64,000 bases of DNA, taken from Effrenium voratum. Taxonomy: Eukaryota; Sar; Dinophyceae; Suessiales; Symbiodiniaceae. The notes beneath the pieces were generated by a model that did no database searches, had not been told where the DNA came from, and was given only the letters and a program-made list of their open reading frames with translations. Positions 55,055-64,000 of the stretch are shown piece after piece. The stretch covers positions 169,255-233,254 of the forward strand of contig CAUJNA010001746.1 in NCBI GenBank assembly GCA_963377175.1. Direction: 5' to 3'. The stretch's first letter is position 1, and every line of letters starts with the position of its first letter. A program made the position numbers and the translations under genes.

Positions 55055-55372
55055 TGCTACGCCATTTGCACAGGAGTCAATGAGGGACTACACCTCAGAA
55101 ACTTCCTACTTGAAACCAACATTTGCAGCAAGCTAAATCTACGCATCCACACAGACTCCACAGCAGGCAAGAGCATTGCTACACGACAAGGCACTAGCAA
55201 ACGAGCAAAACACATCGACCTTAAATTTCTCTACACACAAGACCTCATCAAGCACGACATCATCAGAATCCTCAAAATCAACACACTACACAACAGCTCA
55301 GACTTGTTCACAAAATACATTAGCAAAGAAACACTACAGAGGCTCATACAGAGCATTGGCATACGTGTTTAG
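55055..55372 (+). pseudogene. RNase H C-terminal remnant
   Basis: In a third frame: YAICTGVNEGLHLRNFLLE, then HTDSTAGKSIATRQGTSKRA, KHIDLKFLYTQD and a copia-type C-terminus, ending TAG 55370. The block between the first strand and this segment, which normally holds the SSAEAE motif with the catalytic Glu, is absent. The opal at 55035 and this deletion together destroy RNase H. Confidence 0.85.
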
Positions 55373-55666
55373 CACTACGAACAACAACTGTTTCACAACT
55401 GTTGCACATCAATCACAACAGTTTGTATATGGCCATATGTAACTACCTGCATTTAAGTAACAGTAACAGTAACAGTGACTACAAGTAATAGTAATTGTAA
55501 CCACCAGTAATTTGCACTTGCACTTTTGGCGGCTTTTGGCGGCTTGAGTCAACACTACATGTTGTTTTGTGTTTTACTACATGCCCGCATGTGCTTTTGT
55601 GAGCTAACATTGGCTCACTACTGTCTGCCCCGTTTCACTGCATCTCGATAGGCCGAACTACCAGCA
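55373..55666 (+). other. Leader of the extra ORF
   Basis: 294 bp without a frame. Contains three AGTAAC repeats (about 55458-55475), a duplicated CTTTTGGCGG (about 55522-55545), and a pyrimidine-rich stretch CTGCCCCGTTTCACTGCATC ending in CGATAG (AG at 55650-55651), 15 bases before the ATG. It resembles a 3' splice site that could serve cis- or spliced-leader trans-splicing. Confidence 0.5.
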
Positions 55667-56806
55667 ATGGCTGGAACTACGCCCATGGATGCGACTACGC
55701 TGGATGTCATGCCGATGGAGGTTACTACATCAGCGCCAGAGACTACTCTGCCCGTCGAACAACAGGCTGGCAGTACTACACCGGACCGTGTTTTCACACC
55801 ACCGGATCGGCAGGGCACTACCGACTCCGGCAGCATGGCTACTTTGGCCACTCCACCACCTGAGGCCTACAACTCCCTCAACTACAACTTCAATCACCAA
55901 CTACCCACACCGGCACCTTTCTACAGACCCGACGACATCTTGGCACACCTCACTACAACTGAGAACAACATCCCCGACACTCCAGCGATCGACCCGGAGC
56001 AGAACTACTTCAGGGTCTACGCGGCTTTGACGCTCGAGGAGTTCCAACTACTAAGTCAACAACAAACTACACCCATCCCCGAGCTCAACTACAACCTACC
56101 AGTTCACGACCTACCTTCAGACCTACGGATGCCACACTACGACTCACTACCTCTTCACCTACGTCTTTCAGAGGCAGTCAACTTCTACTACTACAACCTT
56201 ACATCACTACACCTCACAACCCAGTACACCAACTCGATGGTCATCATCCAACTACACATTCCACCAGAAGTTCTACTACGATTTGTCAGCGCTGGACAAC
56301 TCGTCAACTTCTGCCGCGACTACGTGAGCCACATGATTTCCATCAAAGATGAGCACCACCTACCTACACGCCAGCTACATCAACGACTACACCGAATCAC
56401 CTACAACTTGGACCAGATCACCACTACATTCAACCTGTCCAACAACTTCATTTGGAACTATCACACGCCCCTGTACCTACCAGAACTACTCAACTACTTC
56501 GACCAACCACAACAACTTCAAGACCACCACTACAAGTCCATCAACACGATGCTACACAGAAGTGCCACCTACTACGGCGTCACCCTCCTCACGGCTACAA
56601 ATCTTTCCATGCAACACAAACTACTACTCCACAACTACCTCACTACCACCGGCCAAGCACTTGCACCACCGGAATGCGACTACAACCGCCTTCGTGGCGG
56701 TCCAGACTTCCTCAACGCATTCACTACCAACCACTATGCAGGCTTGGACTACCGCATCAGCCAAGTCCAGAACTACCGAGTCCAACACTGGACTAAGCAC
56801 ACCTGA
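55667..56806 (+). CDS. Extra ORF downstream of pol, unknown protein
   Basis: Intact 379-codon frame from ATG 55667 to TGA 56804, between RNase H and the 3' LTR. Ty1/copia elements normally have nothing here. Env-like frames are known at this place in some plant Sirevirus-type elements, but this protein shows no signal peptide, transmembrane helix or coiled coil by eye. Residues 1-65 are Thr/Pro/Ala-rich and probably disordered. The rest is rich in Tyr, Asn, Leu, His and Thr (for example LSEAVNFYYYNLTSLHL, LLNYFDQPQQLQDHHY) and looks mostly helical. No zinc finger or catalytic motif seen. Its base composition matches gag-pol, so it is long resident in the element rather than newly captured. 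A structural or regulatory protein is possible; function unknown. Confidence 0.85.
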   Translation: MAGTTPMDATTLDVMPMEVTTSAPETTLPVEQQAGSTTPDRVFTPPDRQGTTDSGSMATLATPPPEAYNSLNYNFNHQLPTPAPFYRPDDILAHLTTTENNIPDTPAIDPEQNYFRVYAALTLEEFQLLSQQQTTPIPELNYNLPVHDLPSDLRMPHYDSLPLHLRLSEAVNFYYYNLTSLHLTTQYTNSMVIIQLHIPPEVLLRFVSAGQLVNFCRDYVSHMISIKDEHHLPTRQLHQRLHRITYNLDQITTTFNLSNNFIWNYHTPLYLPELLNYFDQPQQLQDHHYKSINTMLHRSATYYGVTLLTATNLSMQHKLLLHNYLTTTGQALAPPECDYNRLRGGPDFLNAFTTNHYAGLDYRISQVQNYRVQHWTKHT

Positions 56807-57055
56807 TCTCCAGGTGGAGCTGCAACTACGTGCTGTACTACGTCATCGTACTACGAGATGACTGAGAACCAACTAGGGTTCTTGTACAGCAATTTCACTT
56901 TTCTGATCATTTGAAGGTTAGACAGCAGCGCTGTAGATACCTACCTTCGGTCATCTTTTTTTAAGAGACTACATGCCTGTTCGCTACAGTAGCATCGGCA
57001 AACAACATGTGCATTCGTTTTTGCCACTACTGTCAATACCACCTTTTGGGTCTAT
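56807..57055 (+). other. Untranslated region before the hairpin
   Basis: About 250 bp with no frame of note. Continues the CTAC-rich composition of the element for the first 50 bases, then becomes T-rich. Confidence 0.5.
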
Positions 57056-57085
57056 GGTTAAAGGACACTACAAGGTCTTTTAACC
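57056..57085 (+). other. Hairpin and purine tract at the 3' LTR border
   Basis: GGTTAAAGGAC (57056-57066) pairs with GTCTTTTAACC (57075-57085) over 11 positions with one G-U pair and an 8-base loop. It is followed by AAGGGGCCG (57086-57094), the only purine-rich run at the position expected for the polypurine tract. Confidence 0.75.
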
Positions 57086-57094
57086 AAGGGGCCG

Positions 57095-57258
57095 TGTCAA
57101 ATATCATGTTGCACTACTTGTCACTTGTGCATGCATGATGTACACTACCCGACTGCAGGCCTTGAGTCTACCAGGAAAAGAGTGCATGCCGGCTGACTAC
57201 ATTTGTGTTTGTGACAACTGAACAACACTTGCACTAGAAGTAAAGTATCAACGTATTT

Positions 57259-57263
<5 letters not shown>
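57095..57263 (+). repeat. 3' LTR, 169 bp
   Basis: Same length and ends as the 5' LTR; two transitions separate them. Directly followed by AGAGA. Confidence 0.97.

Positions 57264-57297
<34 letters not shown>
57264..57297. repeat. (GA)n microsatellite, right half of insertion site
   Basis: Pure GA run that would be continuous with the GA run ending at 49321 if the element were removed. Confidence 0.95.
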
Positions 57298-57301
<4 letters not shown>

Positions 57302-57747
57302 TGGGTCTCTGGGGGTCTGGGTTTTGGGCAAAGTTGCGCTGAATTCTTCACGGGTCCCGGACCCTTCCGAGGTCCCCTAAGATTCATGACCAACGGGTCA
57401 ATTCTTTTCGGAGGGCCATTTCCGAGCTGGAAGACGGGATGAGCAAAAAGGGGGCAACCAGCAATAAATCATGGGCCACCCACCCGAGTTGGACGTTAAA
57501 ACCTTCCAAAGACCCGGGTCAATCCAGTCAGGCTATCTATGGTCTAGAGCACGCCGGGCACCGTTTCTCTTAAAGCCAGAGGACTCACAGATTTAAAGCC
57601 AATTGACTCTTGCAATGGGGCACCACCTGAAACAAGGAATGATACCATCTTCAAAATGGCTGGTGTCCGTTTGGTTTCCCTGCAAAACACCCACCAACTA
57701 AAGGTACCCTCGAAAAAAGCCACTCATATGAACACTAGCTGCTTGGC

Positions 57748-57939
57748 TTAAGCTTTCAACACTTCTGGGGTCAGACGCGACTGAATTGGGTGACGTGTGG
57801 GTTTAGGATCTCTCCGTTGGCATGGCTTCCTTTTCTTCCGCCACCCTAGCTCGTAGCCGCTCCGAACCACTGCATAGTAGACCGCAAAGCTTTCAACTGT
57901 TGGAGAATTCAGCAGAGCCATAACCACAATGAAAACCAA
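57748..57939 (-). CDS. Candidate terminal exon on minus strand
   Basis: Minus frame of 63 codons: MVFIVVMALLNSPTVESFAV, then YYAVVRSGYELGWRKKRKPC and a basic Pro-rich tail to TAA. Composition is strongly protein-like, with a hydrophobic start and an Arg/Lys cluster. It is one of few good candidates on this strand. Unknown family. Confidence 0.4.
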   Translation of the reverse strand: MVFIVVMALLNSPTVESFAVYYAVVRSGYELGWRKKRKPCQRRDPKPTRHPIQSRLTPEVLKA

Positions 57940-58385
57940 TGAAGGTTAGTAGGTCCCAGCCAGGCAATATATGCTGATTTCGATTCTGTACATGTCGGGT
58001 AATACAAGGGCCTAAATAGTACTGCATGTGTGGGGTACTTTAAAACGATTTAGCCGCTCGCACAAGCACTTTCCGAGTGCTGTCCATTCGCCCCCGAAAA
58101 TCCAAGCAAATCAAGGCACTGCGGGTACCATTTGATAGCCCTTGGAAGGTGCTGACTCCCCGAGTTCCAAAAAACCGGACTTGAGCGCCGCTTTGTGGGT
58201 TTGGAAACAGTCAAAAAAGTGGCCAATCCCCTCCATCCGAGTCAGGTTGCCTTTGGGGTTGGGTTTTGGGTTTGCGCCCTGGCTTGCCATACACGTGGAG
58301 CTTCACTTGCACGAAACCGGCATTTCAATCCACGGACGAACCCGAGCTTTTGAGACGGGCCCATGTTGATCAATCTTCCGGGCCC

Positions 58386-58500
58386 ATGTGCGGTGGGACG
58401 CTGAGGTCTCTCACCTGGCACGTGGCCTCTGCTTTCGTGCTGGTGCTGGGTATCGACTTCTTCGAGCGCCGTGGCCGAGAGGAGGGCGTTGGTAACTTCC
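58386..58500 (+). CDS. Candidate exon
   Basis: From ATG 58386 the frame reads MCGGTLRSLTWHVASAFVLV, then LGIDFFERRGREEGVG, before G-rich low-complexity sequence. The frame stays open to 58884, but the part after 58500 is not protein-like. A hydrophobic helix flanked by Arg suggests a membrane or signal segment. Confidence 0.4.
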
Positions 58501-58889
58501 CAAGGTACCCATCTGGGGGTGGGTTTGGGGGGGGGGAGGGGCTTAAAGAGGTTGGCTCAAACAGGACAACCAAAGGGAGAACACCATCCAGGGGTATCTT
58601 AATCCACATGTTGAGGCATGGTTTTGTGCTGCATTTGAGGGCACCCCGTTTGGATGGTTTGAAACAAAAAAGGTGGCCACCCAAAATGGGAGGTGGTTCC
58701 AATTTCTATTTTGAGACACAACTTCCTTTCAGGGATTTAGGGAAAGCCTGGCAAGGCTCCAAAACGAGAGGGGACGCGGGACCCAAGGTCGAGGGTTTAT
58801 TGGAGAATCGTCCCAAGACCGAAAAGTGGGGGCCCTGGCCAATGCCCCCCTTGGTGCATCTGCTTGTGGGATATCTTCCCTGGTAAAGT

Positions 58890-61800
58890 TTTGAATGGAC
58901 CTCAGGCAAGGTCGACCCCTGATCCGCATTCGCATTTGCAATCAGAGGGTTCGCCCTGCAACGGAATCTTCCCCCAAGCGGGACCCCCTAAGAAGTAATT
59001 GCAGGGGCCCAGGTGCCCAAACAGAATCATTCAAAGGGTACGGGGGAGAGTTTCAATAGGTGACCCCTTGGAAACGACTTTTGAGGTGGCTCAACCAAAA
59101 GCTTCATAGCCACATATACGTATGGGTTTCCTCTGAAATGTCCTTGTATTCAGATATGAATGGTCTCAGTGTTGCCCTCCGCGAAAGCTTTGCGATGGAT
59201 AATATCATTCGATTAGAATGTTGCATCCCCCAAGGGTAATGCCCCTGATGGCCCGAGACCCTCAATGAGGCGTGGCTTCTCAGTAGTGTGTGTGTGTGTG
59301 TGTGTTTTTTCTCCGAAAATTGGGGACAGATTGCTCCAAGTGGTTTCCTTTTGGCTTCCCTTGAAAGCCATCCAAAAAGGGTACCAGCTTGTCTCTTTGG
59401 GCTTCTCTCGCCCGCGCCTCCGCCGCAAGAGCGGCACCTGAGGTGGGGGTACCACTACATGGGTCACCAGGCATGCGGGTAACGCGTTCGGGCGTGTCTG
59501 AATTTGGAGGCTCCGTACCCTTTTTGGATGGGGTTAGAAGGGCAGCCAAAGGACACCACCCACTTTGAAAGTTCCGCCTGTTTTTAGATTGACCCATGTA
59601 ATTTGCAATCGCTGGAGTCAAAGAAGGCCCTGGGAGTGTTGGTAGGGGGATGGGTGTCTTTTTTTCTGGAGCACCCCCTACTGTCAACCAGACAGGTTAT
59701 ACAACCATTGGCCTTCATGGTGGTTGCCATTTGCATATGTCACGGCGACTAGAGGTAGAAGGAGCCCACTGAGGTTCTTCAGATTCCTTCGTTGAGGAGT
59801 CAATTTGTAGGATTGGTAGATAGTTCTAAAAGTTGATCGCTTGATCCCCGTGCTTTTCAGCCATCCTTCTTTGGGCAAAACAGTCAGATTCCGCAGAAAG
59901 AAGGATCCCGAAATTGTAGCTCTTCACATTTGTGGATTGGGGATTTGAACCTCTGTTTCTTGTGGGCAACTGGGAAATCTCACAACCTCCACACCTCCTA
60001 ACCGAACTCCAAATCACACGATTGCAGGGGTTTCCCTCTGAAATCATGCCAAAAAAGCTGCCCTTTTCCAGGGCGATCCACTGCCTGCAAGTCCGCGAAA
60101 TCCATGTCAGATTCCGTCCATGTGGAAGCAGCACAAGAGCCACCACAAGCCGCGGCCCTGGAAATCATGAACCTGAGAACTCGCAGGATCCACTTTTTTT
60201 TCACCGAATGGGGAAGCACCAGCTCCCGTAGAAGGTCTTCTAACACGGGGTGGTTTTGGTTTCTCGGGCTGAATTCAGATGTCGCAACGGGCAGAGAATC
60301 GCCCTCTGAAAGGCGAGGCACGGCTTGGGATCCCGAGAATCAAAGCAGATCCAATGATTCTCCGCATGTTTGGTGGCCCCGGAACCTGCGGTTCGCCTCT
60401 TTGGGGGCGGTCGGGAACCTGTCTAATGGGCGGGTCAAAGGGAAACCAAAATGGAAATCGTGGCGCCATTTCTGGGGGGTCACCCAGTAGTGCCCTTTTA
60501 CCCTATTTTGGGGGCGTGTTCCCCTACTGAAATAGACTACGGAAAAAGGGTACCCTTATTGGAAAGGGCAAACAGACTACCTATGAAAGTGCCCCTAGAG
60601 ACAAACCCAGTTGTGGTTTGCTTGCAGATTTTGTTTTTCAACCAGGCACACAGTCTGCATGGCGAAAGCGATTCGATGTCGAGCAGACTTGCGCCCCAGA
60701 GATGCCGAGGTTCTTCAATCCCACTCCCTTTTCGGCCCGGCACCTGGCATCGATTTGTCCTCGTCTCGCTCGATTCTGGGGACCTCTGCGGGGTGCAAAC
60801 AAAAAATGGCAATAGGGAGTGTGTGACTTTTGACTCAGTCATTATAGGGTGTGTGTGTGTGTATTTTAGGGGAATTTGACAGGTTTCCCTTTAAACCAAA
60901 CCCCGCAAAGAGCCCCGCTAGAAAGGCAGGCTCATGATGTTTCCAGAGCCTTGGTGTCAGTTTCGATCCCATTTTGCTTTAAAACTCTCCGGGGTTCCGA
61001 CGGGCCTCACGCTTTCCCCAGTGGAGGTTGAAGTTGACCGAAGCTCCGAGGGATTTTCCTGGAAGAACTGCGATTCCAACTTAGAAGAGACAACAAGCTG
61101 ACTGGACATTGCTGAATATCCTGATCAATCCCTATTTTTGAACCTGGCAACTGGGATCGGGGTTCTCTGAAGTTGCGTCGCAACGAGTCGGGTGTTTGCC
61201 AGCAAAAACTTTGCTTCAACGCAGAGTTGGTTTCCCTGAGGGTCAGACCTGTCAAAGAGATGCGTATTCAGCAAAGCACAGCTTAGGTTTGGGTTCCCTC
61301 GATGCGGAGCGACCGCCTGTGTGACCTCAAGATCCATGTTTTCCTTCAACCCAAAACAAGCGCAGCCTTTTGCCCATGGCAATTGGTTTCGGACTCCGTC
61401 CAAAAAACTGGCGGGTGGTACACATGCTACCCCCCCCCCCAGGGACCTACCTTTTGGTTGCCTCTCCAGTGCATGATTTGCCCATCTAGGACTGGGAGGA
61501 ACGATCTCTCAACTAGGACCAGGACCAAATGAGACTTGAACCCAGGATCTCTCAACTGGGACTAGGACCAAACTATGACTAGACGACCCACCTCACATTC
61601 TTACAAACAAATAAACTTCAAGTATAACTTCCTCTGTAATGTCCTGTATACTTTCTAAATATTGACATAAACTAGGGAGCAACCTAGCATTTGAACCAAG
61701 GATCTCTCATCTAGGACCAAACTAGGACTAGACCGTTTAACTCTACTTCTTATAGTATTTCGATGTCAAGTATTACATTCTGGTGGAAAGAAAGTCATTT

Positions 61801-61960
61801 TTAATATTTGGTGTGAAACATAATATCCATAAATTATGACTGGATATGTTCTTTATTTGTTTTTCTTCTTCTGCGGGTATGTCATTTTTGGGGGGACCCC
61901 CCGAAAATGGCTTAGGTTTAACATGATCGGGTTTCCTACCTGCGGTCCGCTCGGGTTTCG
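58890..61960. other. No firm gene; weak islands
   Basis: Short (GT)n at 59284-59305 and 60850-60863. A minus-strand island near 59380-59450 (GAALAAEARAREAQRDKLVP) and a + island near 60650-60790 (AWRKRFDVEQTCAPEMPRFF) have protein-like composition, but no definable ends. The region 61600-61860 is AT-rich with repeats of GGATCTCTCAACTAGGACCA-type words (about 61503, 61545 and 61700). Confidence 0.35.
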
Positions 61961-61968
61961 GGTTCCGG

Positions 61969-62130
61969 GTATTGAGCAAAGACGCGCGGCAGGTCATCGC
62001 GGACGAGGCGGTGGACCAGCTCATGCGCACCGCGCCCATGCTGCTCTCAGCCCATGCCCTCAGTCGCACTCGCGGGCTTTGGGCCTCGTGTGGCGAGGCG
62101 CAACCAAAAAAGGCTGGGTATGCTAGGTGA
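61969..62130 (+). CDS. Candidate exon
   Basis: After an ATTGAG acceptor-like site: SKDARQVIADEAVDQLMRTA, then PMLLSAHALSRTRGLWASCG, ending at TGA 62128. GC-rich and strongly protein-like up to about 62095. May be spliced to the exon candidate ending at 62700, 0.5 kb away on the same strand. Confidence 0.45.
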   Translation, partial: VLSKDARQVIADEAVDQLMRTAPMLLSAHALSRTRGLWASCGEAQPKKAGYAR

Positions 62131-62625
62131 AAAATTGGGTGAAATGGATCGCAACGGGGATGATCTATTTTGAGCGCCCTTAATAGCGAGGAACAAACAA
62201 TCCGAAGGTTGGTCAAAACAGATGGAGCAAAGGAGCGGATGGGAGGTTTCAGGAAAGAAACAGGGACGATGGATGGTGGATGGTTGTCCGGACTATATCT
62301 GGATCCAGTTACTCTATTCAGCGGCCAGATGCTTTCTAGTTGACTCCTATAATCACGCAATGTGCGTTGAATAGGCACAACCGGACAGCGTTGCATCTCC
62401 CAATCTTGAGAAGCCAACCTGACGCGCTAACGCGTTTGCTTTGTTTTTGTATTTGTTCCTTCATTGTTCTCTTGGTTCCAAAGAGTCCTCCATTTTCGTT
62501 TTCGGAGGACGCTTAGCAGGAATAGACGTGTTTGTTTCTCATCGTTTCATGGCACCTTTTTCCATATTGTTCCACGGCCCCTATCACGCACCCAGATTTT
62601 GTGCCCGGTTGGATCAACCGGGTCG

Positions 62626-62700
62626 GCGCGTTTGACCATTCGCGACGAGGTCGTGTTCCCGATCAACATGGACGTGCTGTTCGGTTGGGCGCCCAGCTGA
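62626..62700 (+). CDS. Candidate terminal exon
   Basis: ARLTIRDEVVFPINMDVLFG then WAPS and TGA at 62698. A clean protein-like end, though short; the 5' boundary is uncertain (an acceptor could lie at 62590-62625). Confidence 0.45.
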   Translation, partial: ARLTIRDEVVFPINMDVLFGWAPS

Positions 62701-62824
62701 TCCGAACACACCCTTAATGTTGACCACGTATTAATAAACCTCCCCCCCCTCCCCCTTGAAGGTCAGACAGTATTTTGGGGGCAAGATTTTGGAAGGTTTT
62801 TGACATGCCTCCCCTAAATAATCT

Positions 62825-63480
62825 GGAAGCTTCCATTTGACTTAGTATTGGTAGACTTGAGTTTCCATTTAATTTAGTATTGCTGGAGCTTCCGTTTGAG
62901 ATGTTTCTTTTGAATTTCCTTTGAGATTAGTCTGTTGAGTTTCTTAGTAGTGCTGGGGCTTCCTTTTCCTTTTGAGATTTGGATTTGAGTCTCCATTTGA
63001 TTTAGTATTGCTGGAGCTTCCTTTTTAGGTTTTTCTTTTGAGTTTCCATTTGATGGCTGGAGAGATTTTTCTTTGGAGTGTCCATTTGATTTAGTATTGC
63101 TGGAGCTTCCTTCTGATTTTGTTTGGAGCTTCCATCTGACTCAGTATTGCTGCAGCTTCCTTGTGAGATTCTTCTCTTGAGGTTTCATTTGATTTAGTGT
63201 TTCTGGAGCTTCCTTTTGAGATGTTTCTGTTGATGTTTCATCTGATTTAGTATTGCTGGAGCTTCCTTTTGATATTTTTTTTTGAGTTTCCATCTGATTT
63301 TGATTTCCCATTTGATTTTGTATTGCTGGATCTTTCTCTTGAGATTTTCCTTTTGAGTTTCGTTCGAGATTTGTCTTTTGAGTTTCTTAGTATTGCTGGG
63401 GCTTCCTTTTCCTTTTGAGATTTGGATTTGAGTCTCCATTTGATTTGGTATTGCTGGAGCTTCCATTTGAGATTTGGAGT
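62825..63480. repeat. Degenerate 50-70 bp minisatellite
   Basis: About eleven copies of GATTTAGTATTGCTGGAGCT + TCC linked by variable TTTTGAGATTTTTCTTTTGAG + TTTCCAT segments. A 90-codon Lys/Gln-rich minus frame (63194-63466) is generated by the repeat. Confidence 0.9.
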
Positions 63481-63669
63481 TGAGATTTGCTGCGCTGCTG
63501 GACCATATTAATAAGGGGGGTTATTATTTGGGGGTGCAATGGGCCCTTTGAAACCTTCTAAAATTGCCCCTTTTTTAGTAAGGGGTTTAGCAAGAAATCG
63601 ACCATTTCAGAACCCTCGTTTTTGCTGTTTTTGGGCAGGCACCAAAGCATCCACCAAGCTTTAAGATGA

Positions 63670-63779
63670 GAGTAGGAGGTGCAAGGCCAGAGATTAGGAA
63701 GGGCCATGGCTGCAGAGTACATGCGAGTAGGAGGTGCAAGGCCAGAGATTTGGCAGGGCCATGGCTGCAGAGTACATGC
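63670..63779. repeat. 55 bp tandem duplication
   Basis: Two copies (63670-63724, 63725-63779) starting GAGTAGGAGGTGCAAGGCC and ending GCAGAGTACATGC, differing at two positions. Confidence 0.95.
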
Positions 63780-64000
63780 CAGCATGAACTGCAAGCATGT
63801 GTCAATGTGACAGGCATTTCCTGCCATTTCCAGGAAATACGCTCAAGATGCAATAGAGCAAATGAGATAGCAGCAGCAACCTGCGGGAGGGACCGGTTTA
63901 ATTGTTTTTTGTTTTTTCGGCAACTCTTGCTTCTATTTAAGGGGGGATTTTCTGAGTTATGAGTTGCTAAGTATTGGAGGAGTGCACCTGGACCGGTTTA

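Larger units (their letters stand above)
49322..57263 (+). mobile_element. Full-length Ty1/copia-type LTR retrotransposon
   Basis: 7,942 bp from TGTCAAAT to TTTTAACG, flanked by AGAGA on both sides (a 5 bp target duplication, ambiguous within GA). Order: LTR, primer-binding site, gag, protease, integrase, reverse transcriptase, RNase H, extra ORF, hairpin, LTR. Integrase before reverse transcriptase is diagnostic of copia. The coding strand is rich in A and C with abundant ACTAC/CTA words, unlike the surrounding DNA. Gag-pol has at least three breaks (near 50310, 53455 and 55035), so this copy is probably not autonomous, although some shifts could be programmed. Confidence 0.95.

Noticed and set aside
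56349..56861. 170-codon frame overlapping the extra ORF
   Set aside because: Alternative frame of the same CTAC-rich sequence, Thr/Ser/Pro low complexity, shorter and nested within the 379-codon frame.
63194..63466. 90-codon Lys/Gln-rich minus frame
   Set aside because: Produced by the 50-70 bp minisatellite; the repeated peptide units mirror the DNA repeat.

Overview
The window looks like nuclear DNA of a dinoflagellate. This is inferred and was not checked by a search. The reasons are: a 64 kb stretch with almost no continuous genes; many short GC-rich exon-like islands with AG acceptors, separated by long non-coding sequence; very large simple-sequence arrays; two intronless genes with protist-type domain combinations; and a Ty1/copia-type LTR retrotransposon. 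No spliced-leader relic, rRNA, tRNA or CRISPR was recognised by eye.

Layout. 1-20 kb: isolated exon candidates, mostly on the + strand, within repeat-rich sequence. It includes GT/TGTGTCTG/GCGT tracts (2.2-2.9 and 9.06-9.39 kb), a 480 bp GGGT array (16.2-16.7 kb) and several ~100 bp inverted-repeat elements. 20.4-21.2 kb: a compact intronless gene for a ubiquitin-like plus SPRY-like protein. 22.8-26.9 kb: tandem-repeat introns and arrays, among them 850 bp of an octamer array. 27.3-30.3 kb: an AT-rich block bounded by a perfect 22 bp inverted repeat, holding ~190-220 bp tandem units and a minisatellite. 31.8-34.3 kb: a 2.5 kb mosaic of tetranucleotide arrays with higher-order repetition. 34.4-44.7 kb: more exon candidates and ~100 bp elements. 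44.9-47.1 kb: an intronless gene for a protein kinase with two tandem SAM-like modules. 49.32-57.26 kb: a full-length copia-type retrotransposon inserted in a (GA)n microsatellite. 57.3-64 kb: exon candidates and a minisatellite.

The most striking item is the retrotransposon. Its two 169 bp LTRs differ at only two positions, yet gag-pol is broken in at least three places. Between RNase H and the 3' LTR it carries an intact extra reading frame of 379 codons that I do not recognise. That frame has a splice-acceptor-like AG 15 bases before its ATG, and a stable hairpin lies just before the 3' LTR. The second notable item is a family of ~100 bp elements ending in CTCACTTCCTGAG / CTCAGGAAGTGAG, with at least eight related copies. 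They are candidate MITEs or introners.

The exon islands cannot be joined into gene models from sequence alone, so each is listed separately with low to moderate confidence. Frames were chosen for uninterrupted, protein-like composition.
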